Shown here: one piece after another, positions 22,001 to 33,555 of the stretch
Numbering within the stretch: position 1 is the first letter of the stretch
How the letters are laid out: each line of letters starts with the position of its first letter
Assembly: GCA_039583875.1 (NCBI GenBank)
Contig: CM077162.1
Location: forward strand, 56,199,675-56,263,674
Direction: 5' to 3'
From: Platanthera guangdongensis
Taxonomy: Eukaryota > Streptophyta > Magnoliopsida > Asparagales > Orchidaceae
Length of the DNA: 64,000 bases
Made by a program: the position numbers and the translations under genes
Notes under the pieces: generated by a model
What the model was told of the DNA's origin: nothing
What the model saw: only the letters and a program-made list of their open reading frames with translations
The model's database searches: none

Positions 22001-22427
22001 CAGCAACTCTTGCTCCATTGCCGACGCGAGGTCCACCTCCCCTTTACTCAACAATCTTCTCCTTCAGTTCCTGCACATTTGTACAAATGTGAGAACCACA
22101 TCCGGTATCCAATACCCAAGATGAAGGAGCGGAAAGGTTTATCTCTATAACGTAAACATTTGAAGCGGAAGTCATACCTCCCTTCAATTTCTGCAGACCT
22201 TCAATGTACGAAGGACAGTTCCTCCTCCAATGACCAGCCTTGCCACAGTGGTGGCATTTCCCTTCCTTCACCGTGCTTTTCTTTTTCATCAGTGCAGAAG
22301 ACTTGGGCTCAAGATATGACTTAGGTCCCACCTTCGTCTTCTTAGAGCCCTTGGCCTTGCCCTTGCCCTTATGCACCATCAGTATGGGGCTGGCAGGCTT
22401 GCCTTCTTCATATTGATTTCGCAGTTC
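19060..22427 (-). pseudogene. E4 pol: zinc knuckle, protease, integrase, RT, RNase H (frameshifted)
   Basis: On the minus strand the zinc knuckle CHHCGKAGHWRRNC (about 22205-22250) precedes the protease loop WVLDTGCGSH (22089-22119). The pre-integrase motif MGHINEKRISKLH and ESCLLGKM lie at 21600-21700. Integrase has D in HSDVCGP, a RSDRGGEY equivalent that is frameshifted near 21340, and E in VSERRNRTL (about 21225). RT covers WQMDVKTAFLNGNFLEEVY to LYVDDILLIENDIP (20300-20040), with the catalytic YVDD intact. RNase H has [17 protein letters not shown] and DNNGAIA (19540-19290) and ends with TAG at 19060-19062. About five frameshifts interrupt it, many at single bases, so some may be sequencing errors rather than decay. 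Confidence 0.88.
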
Positions 22428-23006
22428 TCACATGCCTAGGAGTTCGGGCAGTGTCTTGTCTATTTCATTCATGTTGTAGTTCAAGACGAACTGCTCATAA
22501 TTGTCCGGCAACGATTGCAGGATCAGATCTGTGGCCAACTCTTGACCAAGAGGAAAACCCAGCCTTTCAAGGTTCTCTATATACCCAATCATCTTGAGTA
22601 CGTGAGTCCCTACTGAGTCTCGAACTCCCATCTTGCACTGAAACAACGCTTTTGTGATGTCGAACCTCTCTTGACGAGCCTGCCCTTGAAACATTTTCTT
22701 GAGATGCTCGTCAATCTCCTTGCACCCCCATGTTCTCATGTTGCTTCTGAAGCTCAGAGTTATGGTGGCAAGCATAAGGCATTCGACATCCAAAGCATCG
22801 TCAGTATACTTCTTATAAGTATCCTTCTCAGCACGGGAAGAGTTCCCGTCGGCACCTCGGGGGCTTCTTCTTCCAAGACATAGAGCTTTCGCTCTTGCCT
22901 GAGAACAATTCTCAGTTCCTGTACCAGTCCATGTAATTTGTCCCACTGAGCTTATCCTTCTCAAGATGGCTCTCAGAGACAATGTGGAGTGTGACACACT
23001 TGCCAT
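22428..23006 (-). pseudogene. E4 gag
   Basis: This is Copia gag starting MASVSHSTLSLRAIL. Two frameshifts near the N-terminus hide a DKLSGTNY-like and LRIVLRQERK-like stretch. The rest is open: LATITLSFRSNMRTW, LKKMFQGQARQERFD and LPDNYEQFVLNYNMNEID. These fit the gag polypeptide family of Copia elements. A stop at 22428 separates it from the zinc knuckle, which should belong to the same protein. The start was chosen because the peptide there matches the usual gag N-terminus of the lineage. Confidence 0.8.
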
Positions 23007-23970
23007 GGAATTTACTACAAGAATTTATGCAGAATAAAATCAGTACCAAAATTTCAAATACAATTTATTTAATTTGGACTTCAATTAAAAATACTCCCAC
23101 TATTTATTCGAAATGATAGCCCTCACTAACAATTCGGAGAGTTCATGCGAGCTACTCTCTTAGTGGACAAGATCCGTATTTCACCACACTATGAGTCCGC
23201 TTTGGCGTTTCCTCTCACGATGCGGTTATTTAGGTAGGCAACGCTTGCCAATTGCATCCTCATGCAATTCTTGTATGGTTGGTGAATAACTCCTTACTCG
23301 CATTCATCATATGGTGCATGCCAACCCTATGCCTCTAGGCACTCAACCTTTGAGGTCACCTAGTTAAGCTGGACCCGATGTCGACAGTGGGATATCACAA
23401 TTATCCGCTCGCACCTTACCAAGATAGATTAATGCACCTTGCTTTGGCAAGCCCACACTTCATCGATCGAGGCAGGAAGAGTGTCATCCATCGAAGGCAT
23501 CCGAACACTTAATATTTGATGAAGGGATTTTTCATTATAGGTTAACAATTAACCATGATCAACATTTGATCAATGTGCACATCCAAAGAAAAACAATTCT
23601 TCTAAAACCACATGCATCCCTTATGTGCAAACTTGACACCATCAACAATTGATAGAAGGAAGGGCTAAATCTGAACATCCGGAAACTTCCAAATCCTCAG
23701 ATTTACATGCATTGGACAAAGGCAAAGACAACTCAACTTAAAGCAGTAGACAAGCTCATCTCTCTATGTTGGATTCAAAATCCAAAACATACTCGAGGGA
23801 TGGTTACTGCTAAGGAGACCACAATTTCTAACACTTAGAAATTCCCACGCAATCCAGACGTTCTTGGCAGGGAACCAAGACTAAATCTAGACATTTAGAA
23901 CACTTCTAAATCCCTAGGTTTACACGCACTGGAATAACAAAACTTCCAAAACAACGATCATGGCCGAACC
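23007..23970 (-). other. E4 5' leader
   Basis: About 960 bases lie between PBS and gag without a credible ORF. This is the untranslated leader, presumably holding the packaging signal; nothing specific is visible. Confidence 0.55.
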
Positions 23971-23985
23971 TGGCTCTGATACCAC
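23971..23985 (-). other. E4 primer binding site, initiator-Met tRNA
   Basis: The minus strand reads GTGGTATCAGAGCCA immediately after the 5' LTR. It contains the full TGGTATCAGAGC complementary to the 3' end of plant initiator Met-tRNA. Confidence 0.9.
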
Positions 23986-24795
23986 TGTTGGGTTTCTCTA
24001 GGAGATGGCACAACACTTGTGCACGCAGCGGAAGGATAAAACATAAGAAAACCCAAAAGAAATAGGATCGGCCATGATAGTTGAATCAAAAGAAGTAACA
24101 AACATGTAGGCAAAAATTACCTCGGTGGCGTTGAGTCACAACTCAACGGAGATGCTCCAAACTTTGTCTTCTTGCTAGTGGCGAGTTCTACGTGGAATAA
24201 TATCCACGTCTCTGCAAAATCCACACGAGCGGGAGAACACCGAGCTTTCCGTCGCACGGAAGATCGGGAAGAACGATTGACCGCACTTGCTATTCCACGG
24301 ACTGCTAGGTCCGCGCCAGGAAGAGCAACACCAGCGACGATCGCCGGAGATGAGGAGGTCGACGGAGCGAACACGGCGGCGGCGGAACCCTTCCGTCAGC
24401 GGCGGGATTCGGGATCGGCGGAACGATCGCGGAACGGCTTCCGTCGACTTCGATTGCCGACAGAAAGCATAATCCCGAAAAACCCTAAGTGTTCTATTTA
24501 TACTCAAAGCATAAATAAACTTAGGAAAATCGCTATCCGCAGACCACCCAGAAATAGGGCTCCAGAATCGGCGAGTATCAGTCGGTGAGAATCGGCGACA
24601 ATCGGCGACAATCACTCGGCAGGTTCGGCGAGAATCAGTCGGCGGGTATCACCTGGATCGGCGAGAATCAGAGTACAATACTCGACGATTCTCGCATGAA
24701 TGCAGCTCGGTGATACCAAATCGTCGACCGTCGACCTGCGGTCGATGATTATCATCGATCTTCGGTGGACCATCATACCAGTCCTCAAGGCAACA
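23986..24795 (-). repeat. E4 5' LTR, truncated by the assembly gap
   Basis: This matches 17093-17905 almost base for base. By comparison with the other LTR about 190 bases are hidden in, or lost at, the N run that follows. Confidence 0.9.
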
Positions 24796-25295
24796 NNNNN
24801 NNNNNNNNNNNNNNNNNNNNNNNNNNNNNNNNNNNNNNNNNNNNNNNNNNNNNNNNNNNNNNNNNNNNNNNNNNNNNNNNNNNNNNNNNNNNNNNNNNNN
24901 NNNNNNNNNNNNNNNNNNNNNNNNNNNNNNNNNNNNNNNNNNNNNNNNNNNNNNNNNNNNNNNNNNNNNNNNNNNNNNNNNNNNNNNNNNNNNNNNNNNN
25001 NNNNNNNNNNNNNNNNNNNNNNNNNNNNNNNNNNNNNNNNNNNNNNNNNNNNNNNNNNNNNNNNNNNNNNNNNNNNNNNNNNNNNNNNNNNNNNNNNNNN
25101 NNNNNNNNNNNNNNNNNNNNNNNNNNNNNNNNNNNNNNNNNNNNNNNNNNNNNNNNNNNNNNNNNNNNNNNNNNNNNNNNNNNNNNNNNNNNNNNNNNNN
25201 NNNNNNNNNNNNNNNNNNNNNNNNNNNNNNNNNNNNNNNNNNNNNNNNNNNNNNNNNNNNNNNNNNNNNNNNNNNNNNNNNNNNNNNNNNNNNNN
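24796..25295. other. Assembly gap of 500 N
   Basis: The run is exactly 500 N. A round number indicates a scaffold gap of unknown true size, so sequences left and right of it are separate contigs and adjacency is not proven. ORFs crossing it are meaningless. Confidence 0.98.
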
Positions 25296-26930
25296 TTTCT
25301 TTAGCTCAACATTGATGAACTAAGATGTCTATTTCGTTAGCGTACTCTTCTGCTTCTAACACATCCCTGGCTCTCCAATGATCAGATCACTATGATCTCT
25401 AGGTGTTTGAAACACTAGATTTCTTCCTCTTCCACACAGCAGGTCTTTGCCGCATCTGTTGCTCTCTAGCAGTTAAAGTAGTTTCTTCATCTATCCACCA
25501 TACTTGGATTGATGACTTGACTGAGTTTAGCACATCTTCCTTGATTGCTTCTTCCAAGCTTAGTTCCTTTAACTTAGTACCTGCATCTGCACCAACAACA
25601 CTAGACGAGCTGTTATGGAGCATGCATATCTCATCAAATACATATTTATAGACTCCTCTACACTAGGGTTTTCTTGTTAAAAATTCTATATGCTTTACTA
25701 TGACTACTGTAGCCTACAAAATACCTTCAAATATTTTTTTACTAAATTTCGTATGGTAAAACTTCCCATTGTTAATACGAAGCATTTTACTTCCAAAGAT
25801 CCTAAAGTAGGACAAAGTCGGTTTTCTGCCCTTCAATAGTTCCATAGGGAGTCCATGCGATGACTTTTGTTTGATTAGTGCTCTATTTTGCACGTGACAA
25901 GCTATGTTGACTAATTCGGCCCAGAAGTACTCTGTAGTGAAGTGTCATTCAACATAGTCATCACCACTTCTATGAGGTTTATCCTCCTCGCTCGATAATC
26001 CATTTTATTGTGAGTATGCATCGATGAAAACTCATGAAAGATGCCTTGACATTTACATAATTCTATCATGTCCCTAGACTCAAATTTTGTTCTGTGATCA
26101 CTTCTGATTTTGACCACCGAGCAGTTAATTTATTATGAATTTGCCTAACAAAATTTGTGAAAGCTTCAAGGTGTCTGACTTTGTGTTTTAGAAAGAAGAC
26201 TCAAGTAAAACGAGAGCAGTCATTAACAATGACCAACGTATAGACTTTACCTCATAAACTGTGAATTGGCGTAGGACTGAATAAGTCTATATGAAGAAAA
26301 ATACAAACTTCTAGATGAATCTTTTTATAGATACCCTTAAAGGTAGCCCTTTTCTGCTTACCTATTTGACATCGTGGCATGGACTCTATTTAAGACACTT
26401 ATGTTGTGTGGGCATCACGCACTAAGTTGTGAGAAATAACATAGTTATATTTTTGAAATTAATATGTGTTAATCTTTTGTGTCATTGGTCACAAAGAGAT
26501 GAACTATATTTTGCTAAAACACACTAGTGTAGAATTATCTAGACATGGAAAATTTAAACAAATATATTTCTACTCTGAGTGTCTGTTAAGACAGTCTCCC
26601 AATTGGCAGATGATTTTATCTGACACTTGTCCTTGTAGAACTCAACGATATAGTCTTTTGTCATATAGTTGACTTATGCTTTTCAGATTATGTTGTAATC
26701 CTTCAACATAAGCCACGTCTGTGAAATAGACTATGCCGTTGGAAACCATAACTGTAGCCTTTAGTTATTCCCTTGTCAGACTCTCCAAAGATAACTTTTG
26801 ATCTTTCCTTGACCAGGGTAAAATCTCGCAGCAGGCTTCTAGTCTCCGTCATATGACAAGACCATCCACTGTCGAAATACCAGATTTGGCATTTTGTTGG
26901 CCTTTGGACATACCTGCAAACATAAATCAT
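25296..26930 (-). pseudogene. E5 pol fragment: protease and integrase
   Basis: The protease loop WYFDSGWSCHMT lies near 26870; DSG is kept although the flanking Cys is now Trp. Integrase pieces follow: a KIRSDHRTKFES segment (about 26085-26117), NDTSL and a VEESINIV-like C-terminal part near 25650-25690. The linker with LKELSLEEAIKEDVLNSVK (25500-25580) leads toward RT, which is not reached before the contig start. Several stops and frameshifts are shared with E2, for example the HRTKF change. Confidence 0.75.
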
Positions 26931-29203
26931 TTTACCTTAGGAACACAACATACTTGGGCCCTTGGTTCCTTGTCAGTTTAACACCACTTGGAACATTAAC
27001 GTTGCGAGTGTTTGCCTCGCATTGTTAACTCGTGGAGTTTCTAGCTTTACCAAATGAAACTAGTAATCTACGGCAAAGTGACCATCTTGTCACAACACCA
27101 ACAGTCAAACCTGTTGTACATTCTCTTGTACTCTTGCTTTACCTTTGATACAAGAGGTCTAGCAGGGGCAACAGACATGGAAGTGGAAGCCTCATAATTG
27201 CAGTATACACATGGCTTCATAGTTTCCTTAGCCTTGGGAACATCAGTGTTGGTTTTTGGAGCCTTCTTACCATTTAGTACATGAACATAAGGACCATAGT
27301 TTTTAAGGTAATTTCCTAATAAAGTGCTTTGAAAACACTGACTCCAAAGTCTCAAGGACGGGTCTATCCTTGGCAGTGCCTTTTTGGTTCCACGTATGTA
27401 GGCCTAGCAAGGTGACCATAGGACGTCTTAAGGTCAAATTTATTCGTCGGAAGATTACCTTCTTAAACAATGGTTGACCTTGTGGTGCCTTTTCTTTGTC
27501 TTTGGTACTGGCTTTCTTAGTAGCCTTACCTTTTCCAGCTACGTGGCCAAGACCACTACCTATCTTAGGAGCGGAAAACTCATCAATGAGGGAAAGGATG
27601 GTCCTTTGGCTTCGACTAGCTTTCAACTAGTTTCCTATCCACCAAGAGCTTTCTTCCAGCTCATTTAAGTATTTCTCGTTCTAACTTACAGTTCAGGGAA
27701 GCATTCCAATTCCTCATGCAAGGAGTGAACTTCGCTTTTGAGAGAAGTCAATTCACACAATTTCCTCCCTCAGGCTTGATTCCACTACCTTGAGAGAAGC
27801 AATCTCGTTAATTTGCTTTTTGATAACCTTGGCGACATTTGTCAAAAGATTTTAAGATTTCTTAATGTTGAGCCATCAAGTCAGCTTCATCTTCCTCAGA
27901 AGAGTAGTCTTCATGACCATTAGTGGAAGTTTCTGATTCAGAGAGGATTGTGTGCGTGTTTACCTTCCCGTGAAACTCGAAGTCACATACTTCCTCATCT
28001 GATTGAGCCATATGCTCGGAGTAGGCTTCTTCATTCTCGGAACTGGATTCACTTGAGTAACTGTCACTATGAATCTTTGACTTCTTATCGACGAAGCTCT
28101 TCTCTTCATTCCTTTTACCTTTGAAGGATCTCTTCTCTTCCTTCTTGTAAACTTCCTTCTTCTTGTAAGGACACTCAGCAATCATGTGTCTTGTTATTAT
28201 AGTAATAACAAACAATGTCAGAGGAAGAATGTTTATTCATTTAGATTTATACCTGTCCTCTCGATTGTAGCTCTATTAGAGCGATCACCATCACGATGCG
28301 ATCTTCTGAAACCAGAGGAGGATGACTGATTTTCATTTACCTCCTCCTATTGAGCAATCTTTTGAACTACTTGGAGATGAGTGAGAACTCTCCATCAGGT
28401 AACTCAGAGCCTGGCGTGCTTGGCTCAGAGTCTTCTGGGGTATCTTTGAGCTCGTGTCCTTGCTGGTGACACAGCTTTATACTTTCTCGAACCTTCAACC
28501 TTTAGAGCTACATACTTCTCTTTGCTTCAAGTCCTGCTGCTTTGCTCCTCCTTCTTTCTGGTATTCATCTGAAGTTCATAGGAGAGCAACTTTCAAAAAG
28601 GTTCTGAGGGTCAATCTCCGGCAGCTTCCCAACTCCTAATGGCTACAACTTTGTATCCAGTCCTTTGTCAAGGATCTGAGAAATTTTGTCATTTTAGTTC
28701 ACCGTTAGTGAAGCGCGACCATAGTTTTTAAGGTCGTTGACAATATTAAAGAATTTTCTCGAAGCTATCAGCAATAGTATCATTAACACCTTGCTTGAAT
28801 GCTTCGTACTCTTGATTAGCAAAGATCTGCGATCATCTCTAACTTCTTTGGTTCCTTCCATGAGAACAACTAGACAGTCCCACATCTCCTTGACAGATTT
28901 TGCAGTGGAATAAATTTTGAGCATAGAAGCGTCTACTACACTTGCTATAATATTCTTTGCCTTTTTGTCCAAGAAGACTAGGGAAATTTTATCCTTAGTT
29001 AGATCCATCATCTTCTTAGGGATCAAGACTACAGGATTCAGAGCAGAGGCTTGCGTAGGAATGTGAGGTCCTTCTTCCCATAATCTGAAATATCCTGGGA
29101 TCTGCTACTTCCATGAAGAATCTGACCATTTCTTTCACATAGGGAAGTTTTCTTTTATGCATACAGGTAACTTCATAGAAGACATATCCTTGCTTCTGTC
29201 CAT
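26931..29203 (-). pseudogene. E5 gag and coiled-coil linker
   Basis: The start ATG is at 29203-29201 (MDRSKDMSSMK). UBN2-type core pieces lie at 29026-28694, the serine/acidic section at 28215-27862, the coiled coil at about 27830-27600, and the basic section with IGSGLGHVAGKGKATKK at 27560-27480. The second Cys motif FDCWCCDK lies near 27110-27090. Reading is interrupted by many one-base changes. The right-arm copy (61468-63750) is better preserved. Confidence 0.78.
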
Positions 29204-29291
29204 AGCAACTGAGCGGAATCTATCGACACTAAAAAGGAGATCTTGTTCAAGGTGTTAACCATATACCGAACAACACCCCTCTGATACCAAT

Positions 29292-30901
29292 TGAAAGTAT
29301 CTAGCGTCAACCTAAATCACCTAGAGGGGGTGAATTGGCGAGTTCTGCGTCTTTTCGCTGAATACAAAACTTAAAAATTAAAGCACATGGAACACAAAGA
29401 TCTATAATGGTTCCCCGTGTTGGGTACGTCCACTGACCTGCCTCGCCTATCTACCACGGAGGGCTAGATTCGGCTACTTCACTTATCTCAGATTTCAATA
29501 AATCTTACACCTCAGAGCCTCAACTCCTACAACTCGAGACAACACTCCTAAAACTCAGAGAACAAACTCTCCTACAACTCGATCCAAACACGGATCTACA
29601 ACTCGATCTAAATACGGATCTACAACTCGGAGGAAAACCTCCTACAAATGTAAAGAAAAATTACACAATAAGAATAACAAATAATCTTATTCAGATCTAA
29701 GTCTTCTATCTGTCGTTCTTCGAAAATGTTGATCTTAAGAGTCTTAGAGAACACGAAAAATATGAATGCATTGAAGACTTCGATCTGGAATCAGAGATCA
29801 ACTAGATCTGAGAGAATCAAAAGCTTTAGAGAACAACAATCTAGTCGATTAGCTTGAAGACGAACAAATCGTGGCGACACTATTGTCGGCCGAGCGGGAT
29901 TCACGAATTTTGTACAGGAGGCCAACGGGTTTCGTTTCATGCGAAAGTTTCTTGATTTGATCACGATTAGCATGATTAGAGTTGAATAATTATCCACCCT
30001 AAATATATATAGGGATCTTCCTTTGCAATGGCTAAAAAGACCTACATACCGGGAAGGTCGCGAGATACTGTGCATAGCGTACTGTTCAACCCGATCCAGA
30101 ACTTGAAAAATAGAAGAAAATAACCCTAAGTAATATTCGTCGAGTATTGTCGAGTGTAGTTGAGTATACTCGCCGAACAACAATGAATCTTGACGAATTT
30201 TACTTGGAGAAATTCAGCCCGATTGAACTTAACACTCGATGCCAAGCAGAAGAATCACTCGACGAATTCAACACCTAAACAAGTGATATTCGACGAATCT
30301 GACTTAGAAAATCTAGAGAATTAAAGTTGAAATGACTCGACGAATTCGGCGTGTAACAACATAAATATTCTGCAAATTCGGCGAGTATCTATAAATACAT
30401 TCGACGAATTCGATGAGTATACACGATGATACCCAACGATTTTTACTTGACCGATTTTCCAACTATCAGTAATTTTACCCTAAGTACATATGATGATTTC
30501 GACGAGTGCTAGTAAGTATATACGACGAATTTGACGTGTATCAATGAGTATACTCAGCGAATTCGACGAATATGCCTTACGATACTCGATGAATTTAACT
30601 TGGGTAAAATTCATGTTCTTCTGATTCAAAGTTCTTGTCCTTCCTTGATCCTTCTCATGCACTTGGGATAGAAGTATACCCCATAGAGAGATTACACGTG
30701 AGTCAATACATTGGCCTACACAATGAAAGAATACATTGTATAGTCCTGTGTTTACTAACCCACCGTAATCTGACATTGGTGTGTACTTAGCAATTTAGTC
30801 CTGCAAGCATATAACTAAACGCACAACATCAATACAAACCCTTCTCTTAGATTATTGGGACCCTTCTCAAATCATGATTATTGTCGATACAATACCCAAC
30901 A
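29292..30901 (-). repeat. E5 5' LTR (family A, complete)
   Basis: The LTR is about 1.61 kb, from TGTTGGGTATTG at 30901 to CTTTCA at 29292 on the minus strand. The PBS, read minus, is attggtatcagagg. It contains the CGTCGAATTCG motif array at about 30136-30595 and a TATA-like box near 30000-30012. Confidence 0.9.
30136..30595 (-). repeat. CGTCGAATTCG motif array in the family A LTR (left arm)
   Basis: There are about twenty occurrences of attcgtcgaat, cgacgaatt, tcgtcgagtat and close variants over 460 bases, spaced 15-40 bases apart and often palindromic around AATT. The right-arm partner is 60076-60533, and a shorter version is in E2 at 6878-7160. Confidence 0.8.
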
Positions 30902-31142
30902 GATATGGCCCAGAAACTCCCAATGCTACTCTCGAAGACACACTTGAGCGGGTTTAGCTTCATATTATACACTCAGAGTAGTGAATGCCTCTATGTGGTC
31001 ACTCATGTGTAATGAGAAGGATTTACTCTTGATGATAAGATCATCAATATAGACTTCAAGTTTTCTGCCTTTTTGTAGTTTAAAAAGAAAGTCCTTCATT
31101 GCGGTGGTACGCCCCACTCTCATTTTAAACCCAAAAGTCATC
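30902..31142 (-). pseudogene. Ty3/Gypsy reverse transcriptase fragment
   Basis: Read on the minus strand, the frames give FGLK, then a RMKDFLFKLQKGRKLEVYIDD-like segment with the RT catalytic YIDD, then LIIKSKS, HIEAFTTLS and FLGH. These are the conserved blocks of Gypsy RT (palm, YxDD, and the following FLGH motif). Only about 80 residues remain, with frameshifts. It is flanked by the family A LTR on one side and the truncated family B LTR on the other, so it is a leftover of an older Gypsy element used as an insertion site. Confidence 0.75.
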
Positions 31143-31329
31143 TGGTTGCCCTCTTTCTTTTATTTTCTTGCTGTGGATGTGGTAGTTAGTTTCTGTGCTT
31201 TTATATTTTGACTTATTTACTACTGCACTTAGACTATCTGCATTATCCAACATAGAATTTTATAAAACATTAAATACTGTATTCACCCCCCCCCTCCTAG
31301 AGTATTCCTGATCTAACCACTCACTTTCA
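31143..31329 (+). repeat. E6 5' LTR remnant (3' end only)
   Basis: Only the last ~187 bases remain: the attcacccccccc...ctag block (31282-31301) and the end CACTTTCA at 31329. Upstream lies the Gypsy RT fragment. The remnant does not overlap the part preserved in the 3' LTR, so the two cannot be compared for age. Confidence 0.75.
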
Positions 31330-31350
31330 ATTGGGATCAAAGCAGGTTCC
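31330..31350 (+). other. E6 primer binding site (diverged initiator-Met type)
   Basis: The sequence attgggatcaaagcaggtt follows the LTR end. It differs from the ATTGGTATCAGAGC consensus at two to three bases, which may be natural variation of the family or decay. Confidence 0.6.
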
Positions 31351-31443
31351 TTTGGTTGTACAAGCCAACCCTTGAACCAGTTCAAAGATCCTTTGTTATA
31401 TCTATATTTATTTTATTTCCATATTAGATCTATATACACAGCT

Positions 31444-32684
31444 ATGACACAAAACAAGATTATGCAAGCACCAGACCTCCAGTTTGCAACCTTAACAGGT
31501 TTACCATCTGGAAGGCAAGAATTAAATTTTATATGAATTCTATTGATGAGGATATATACTACTCTATTTTGATAGGTCCCCCACAAGCTTCAACTTCTGC
31601 AACATCTACAAGCACTACTACAGTTCCACCAACTGAGTGGACTGAAGCCTAGAAGAAGACAAAGATAACTGATGCCAAGGCTATGAACATACTGACACAG
31701 ACTATGTCAGATGATATTTTTCAAAAGGTGGCTGAATGCACCTCAGCCAAAGACATCTGGGATTCACTAAATCAGATGGTGGCTGGTTCAGCTGATGAGA
31801 GAAAGGATAGGAGATCCAACCTTATATCCTTATATGAGAACTTCAAGAAAGAAGAAGCTGAATCAGTAGCTGATATGTATACAGGTTAAGCTCAATCGTC
31901 AATGAGCTAAAAACCTTGACAAGGACATCACCCTCACAGAGGTGAATGACAAGATCCTGATGTTCTTCCCAAGCTCATGGGATTCAAGGATCTGGCCATC
32001 AAGGAGGCCAAAAGCCTAAATGAGATATCTACAGAATCTCTATTGGGCAAGTTAAAGTCTTATGAACAACTGATCAAGTCCAGGGAGGCAGCAGAGCAAA
32101 GGACACCTCCACCAGCCATAAAAGAGCAAAGTATAGCTTTCAAGGCTGCTGAGGAGATAGAGACATCAACATCAAATGAAGATCTCATGAGTCTACTTGC
32201 CAGAAGATTCCACAAGATGACAAGAAAGGACTTCAGAAGAAAGTCATCTAGGCAAGATGACAAAACCAGGTATGATAAAACACCAACTAAAGAAGTGGTG
32301 TGTTTGGGTGCAGGAAACCTGGACACTTCCTCTCTGAGTGTCCAGAGAACCAGAAAAAAGAGAAGAGAGAGAGAGAAGATAACAGGAACAGCACAACAGC
32401 AGACCTTCTTCCAGCAAATACAAGAAGAAGGAGAAGGTTTTTGTGGCTGAAACCTGGAGTGAGACTGAAGAAGAATCAACATCTTCTAGATCTAGTGAAG
32501 ATGAGGAAGAAGCAAGGGCTAAGGAGATTTGCCTCATGACAATTGATGCTTCCAAGAGCAATTCAGAAGAAGAGGAATCAGACAATGAAGAAGCTTCAGA
32601 TTCAGAAGCTGATAAGGTACTATCTTCTTTTGATTACACTTCAGATTCTTTAAAATTGAATTTAAATCAATATGTATGACTTAA
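31444..32684 (+). pseudogene. E6 gag (UBN2 type), left arm
   Basis: The ATG at 31444 starts MTQNK. UBN2 core: FTIWKARIKFYMNSIDE, then MNILTQTMSDDIFQKVAEC and ENFKKEEAESVADMY. The zinc knuckle CFGCRKPGHFLSEC is frameshifted here by a missing T near 32305 (intact in the right arm at about 58320-58360). The C-terminus is strongly acidic (SNSEEEESDNEEASDSE). A TAG after PTEWTEA (about 31651) is present in both arms; TGG to TAG is the simplest origin. Extra breaks at about 31540, 31885, 31920 and 32003 are private to this arm. Confidence 0.82.
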
Positions 32685-33094
32685 TAAATTCAAAAAAGAG
32701 ATTAAAACCCTTAGGAAAAATTAGGAAATTTAGAAAACATTAACTCTGAAAATATAGGTTAAAAGATGAATTATGCTTAACTAATGAGCAAATAACTTTG
32801 TTAAAAACTGAGCTTTGTGAGGCTAAATAACTTGAGAAAACTCTTAATGGAAGAAGCCTCAAGCTGATGGACATCACAAGCACTGTGAATGCCAGACTTA
32901 ATGGCAAGCTAGGCTTGGGTGCTTCATCAGGTTTACCCCCCATTCTCAGGAAGAACATCTTAACAACCCCCATAAAATTTGTCACTGCTAAGGGAAAGAA
33001 AAGGTAAATCATAAACAACAAACTACAGAAAAGAAAAAAATGGTCAGAAAATACAAAACACAACAAGAAACTATAAGTAACAAGGTTCAGCATA
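32685..33094 (+). pseudogene. E6 gag C-terminal coiled-coil linker, left arm
   Basis: In the sister arm this section reads as a heptad-rich helix (ENNRLKDELCLTNEQITLL) followed by NARLNGKLGLGASSGLPP and a basic stretch. SIRE-type elements have such a coiled coil between gag knuckle and protease. The left arm is broken by several indels. Confidence 0.55.
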
Positions 33095-33336
33095 ATTCGT
33101 CGAACTTAGATCGACGAAATATAGCCAGTTCGTCGAACCCAGCTCGACGAACTCTGAACGCAAACTATAGTTATAGTTATTCATCTAACTGCGATCGACG
33201 ACTATGTATGGTTTGTCGAGCAGAGGTCGGTGAACAAGGGGCACAGAAAATGAATATATTCATTCTCTGGCAGAGATCAACGATCTCAACCCTATTCGTC
33301 GAAATCTGGTCGACGAACTCACAGAAATTCGTCGAA
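33095..33336 (+). repeat. Internal TCGTCGAA/TCGACGAA dyad array of E6, gag-pol spacer
   Basis: Six or more ttcgtcgaac units face agctcgacgaa or gatcgacgaa across 240 bases. The frame stays open through it in this arm, giving repeated SSN.DRR-like peptides, probably by chance of the motif. It is the same motif family as in the E1 LTR. The right-arm copy is at 57310-57554. Confidence 0.75.
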
Positions 33337-33555
33337 CCCAGAAAGACTTAATAAAAACTTTAATTATAACAGAAACTTAAATAATTCCAGGAAAGCTTTT
33401 AATCCACTAGCTGATTGGGTCATACTACCTAGGAGATATCACCCTCTAGGATATAAATCCCAATCAGAATATTCTGTTATTTCCAGCTTTCATACCAGGA
33501 AAACAAAGGACCCAAGGTAATCTGGGTCAAGAATATTAACTGTTTTTCATTACAA
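33337..33555. other. E6 spacer before protease
   Basis: This is AT-rich sequence between the dyad array and the protease ORF. Short broken frames correspond to the gag-pol linker; no motif is recognised. Confidence 0.4.

Larger units (their letters stand above)
17093..24795 (-). mobile_element. E4: nearly complete Angela/Tork-like Copia element
   Basis: On the minus strand, in order: 5' LTR (24795 down to 23986, cut by the assembly gap), PBS (23985-23971), leader, gag-pol (23006-19060), 3' untranslated region, PPT (18110-18099) and 3' LTR (18098-17093). All domains are in canonical Copia order, gag-PR-IN-RT-RH. The two LTRs are nearly identical apart from scattered short indels, implying a fairly recent insertion. 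Target-site duplication cannot be tested because the far flank is in the gap. Confidence 0.93.
25296..30901 (-). mobile_element. E5: Sirevirus-like family A copy 2 (left palindrome arm)
   Basis: On the minus strand: 5' LTR (30901-29292), PBS, gag and linker (29203 to about 26930), protease (about 26900-26700), integrase (about 26450-25700) and the start of the RT linker, cut at the contig start (25296). It is the reverse-complement partner of 59762-64000 and a diverged sister of E2. RT and RNase H are missing here. Confidence 0.9.

Noticed and set aside
24700..25323. Long open frames across the N run
   Set aside because: They are artefacts of translating unknown bases in an assembly gap.
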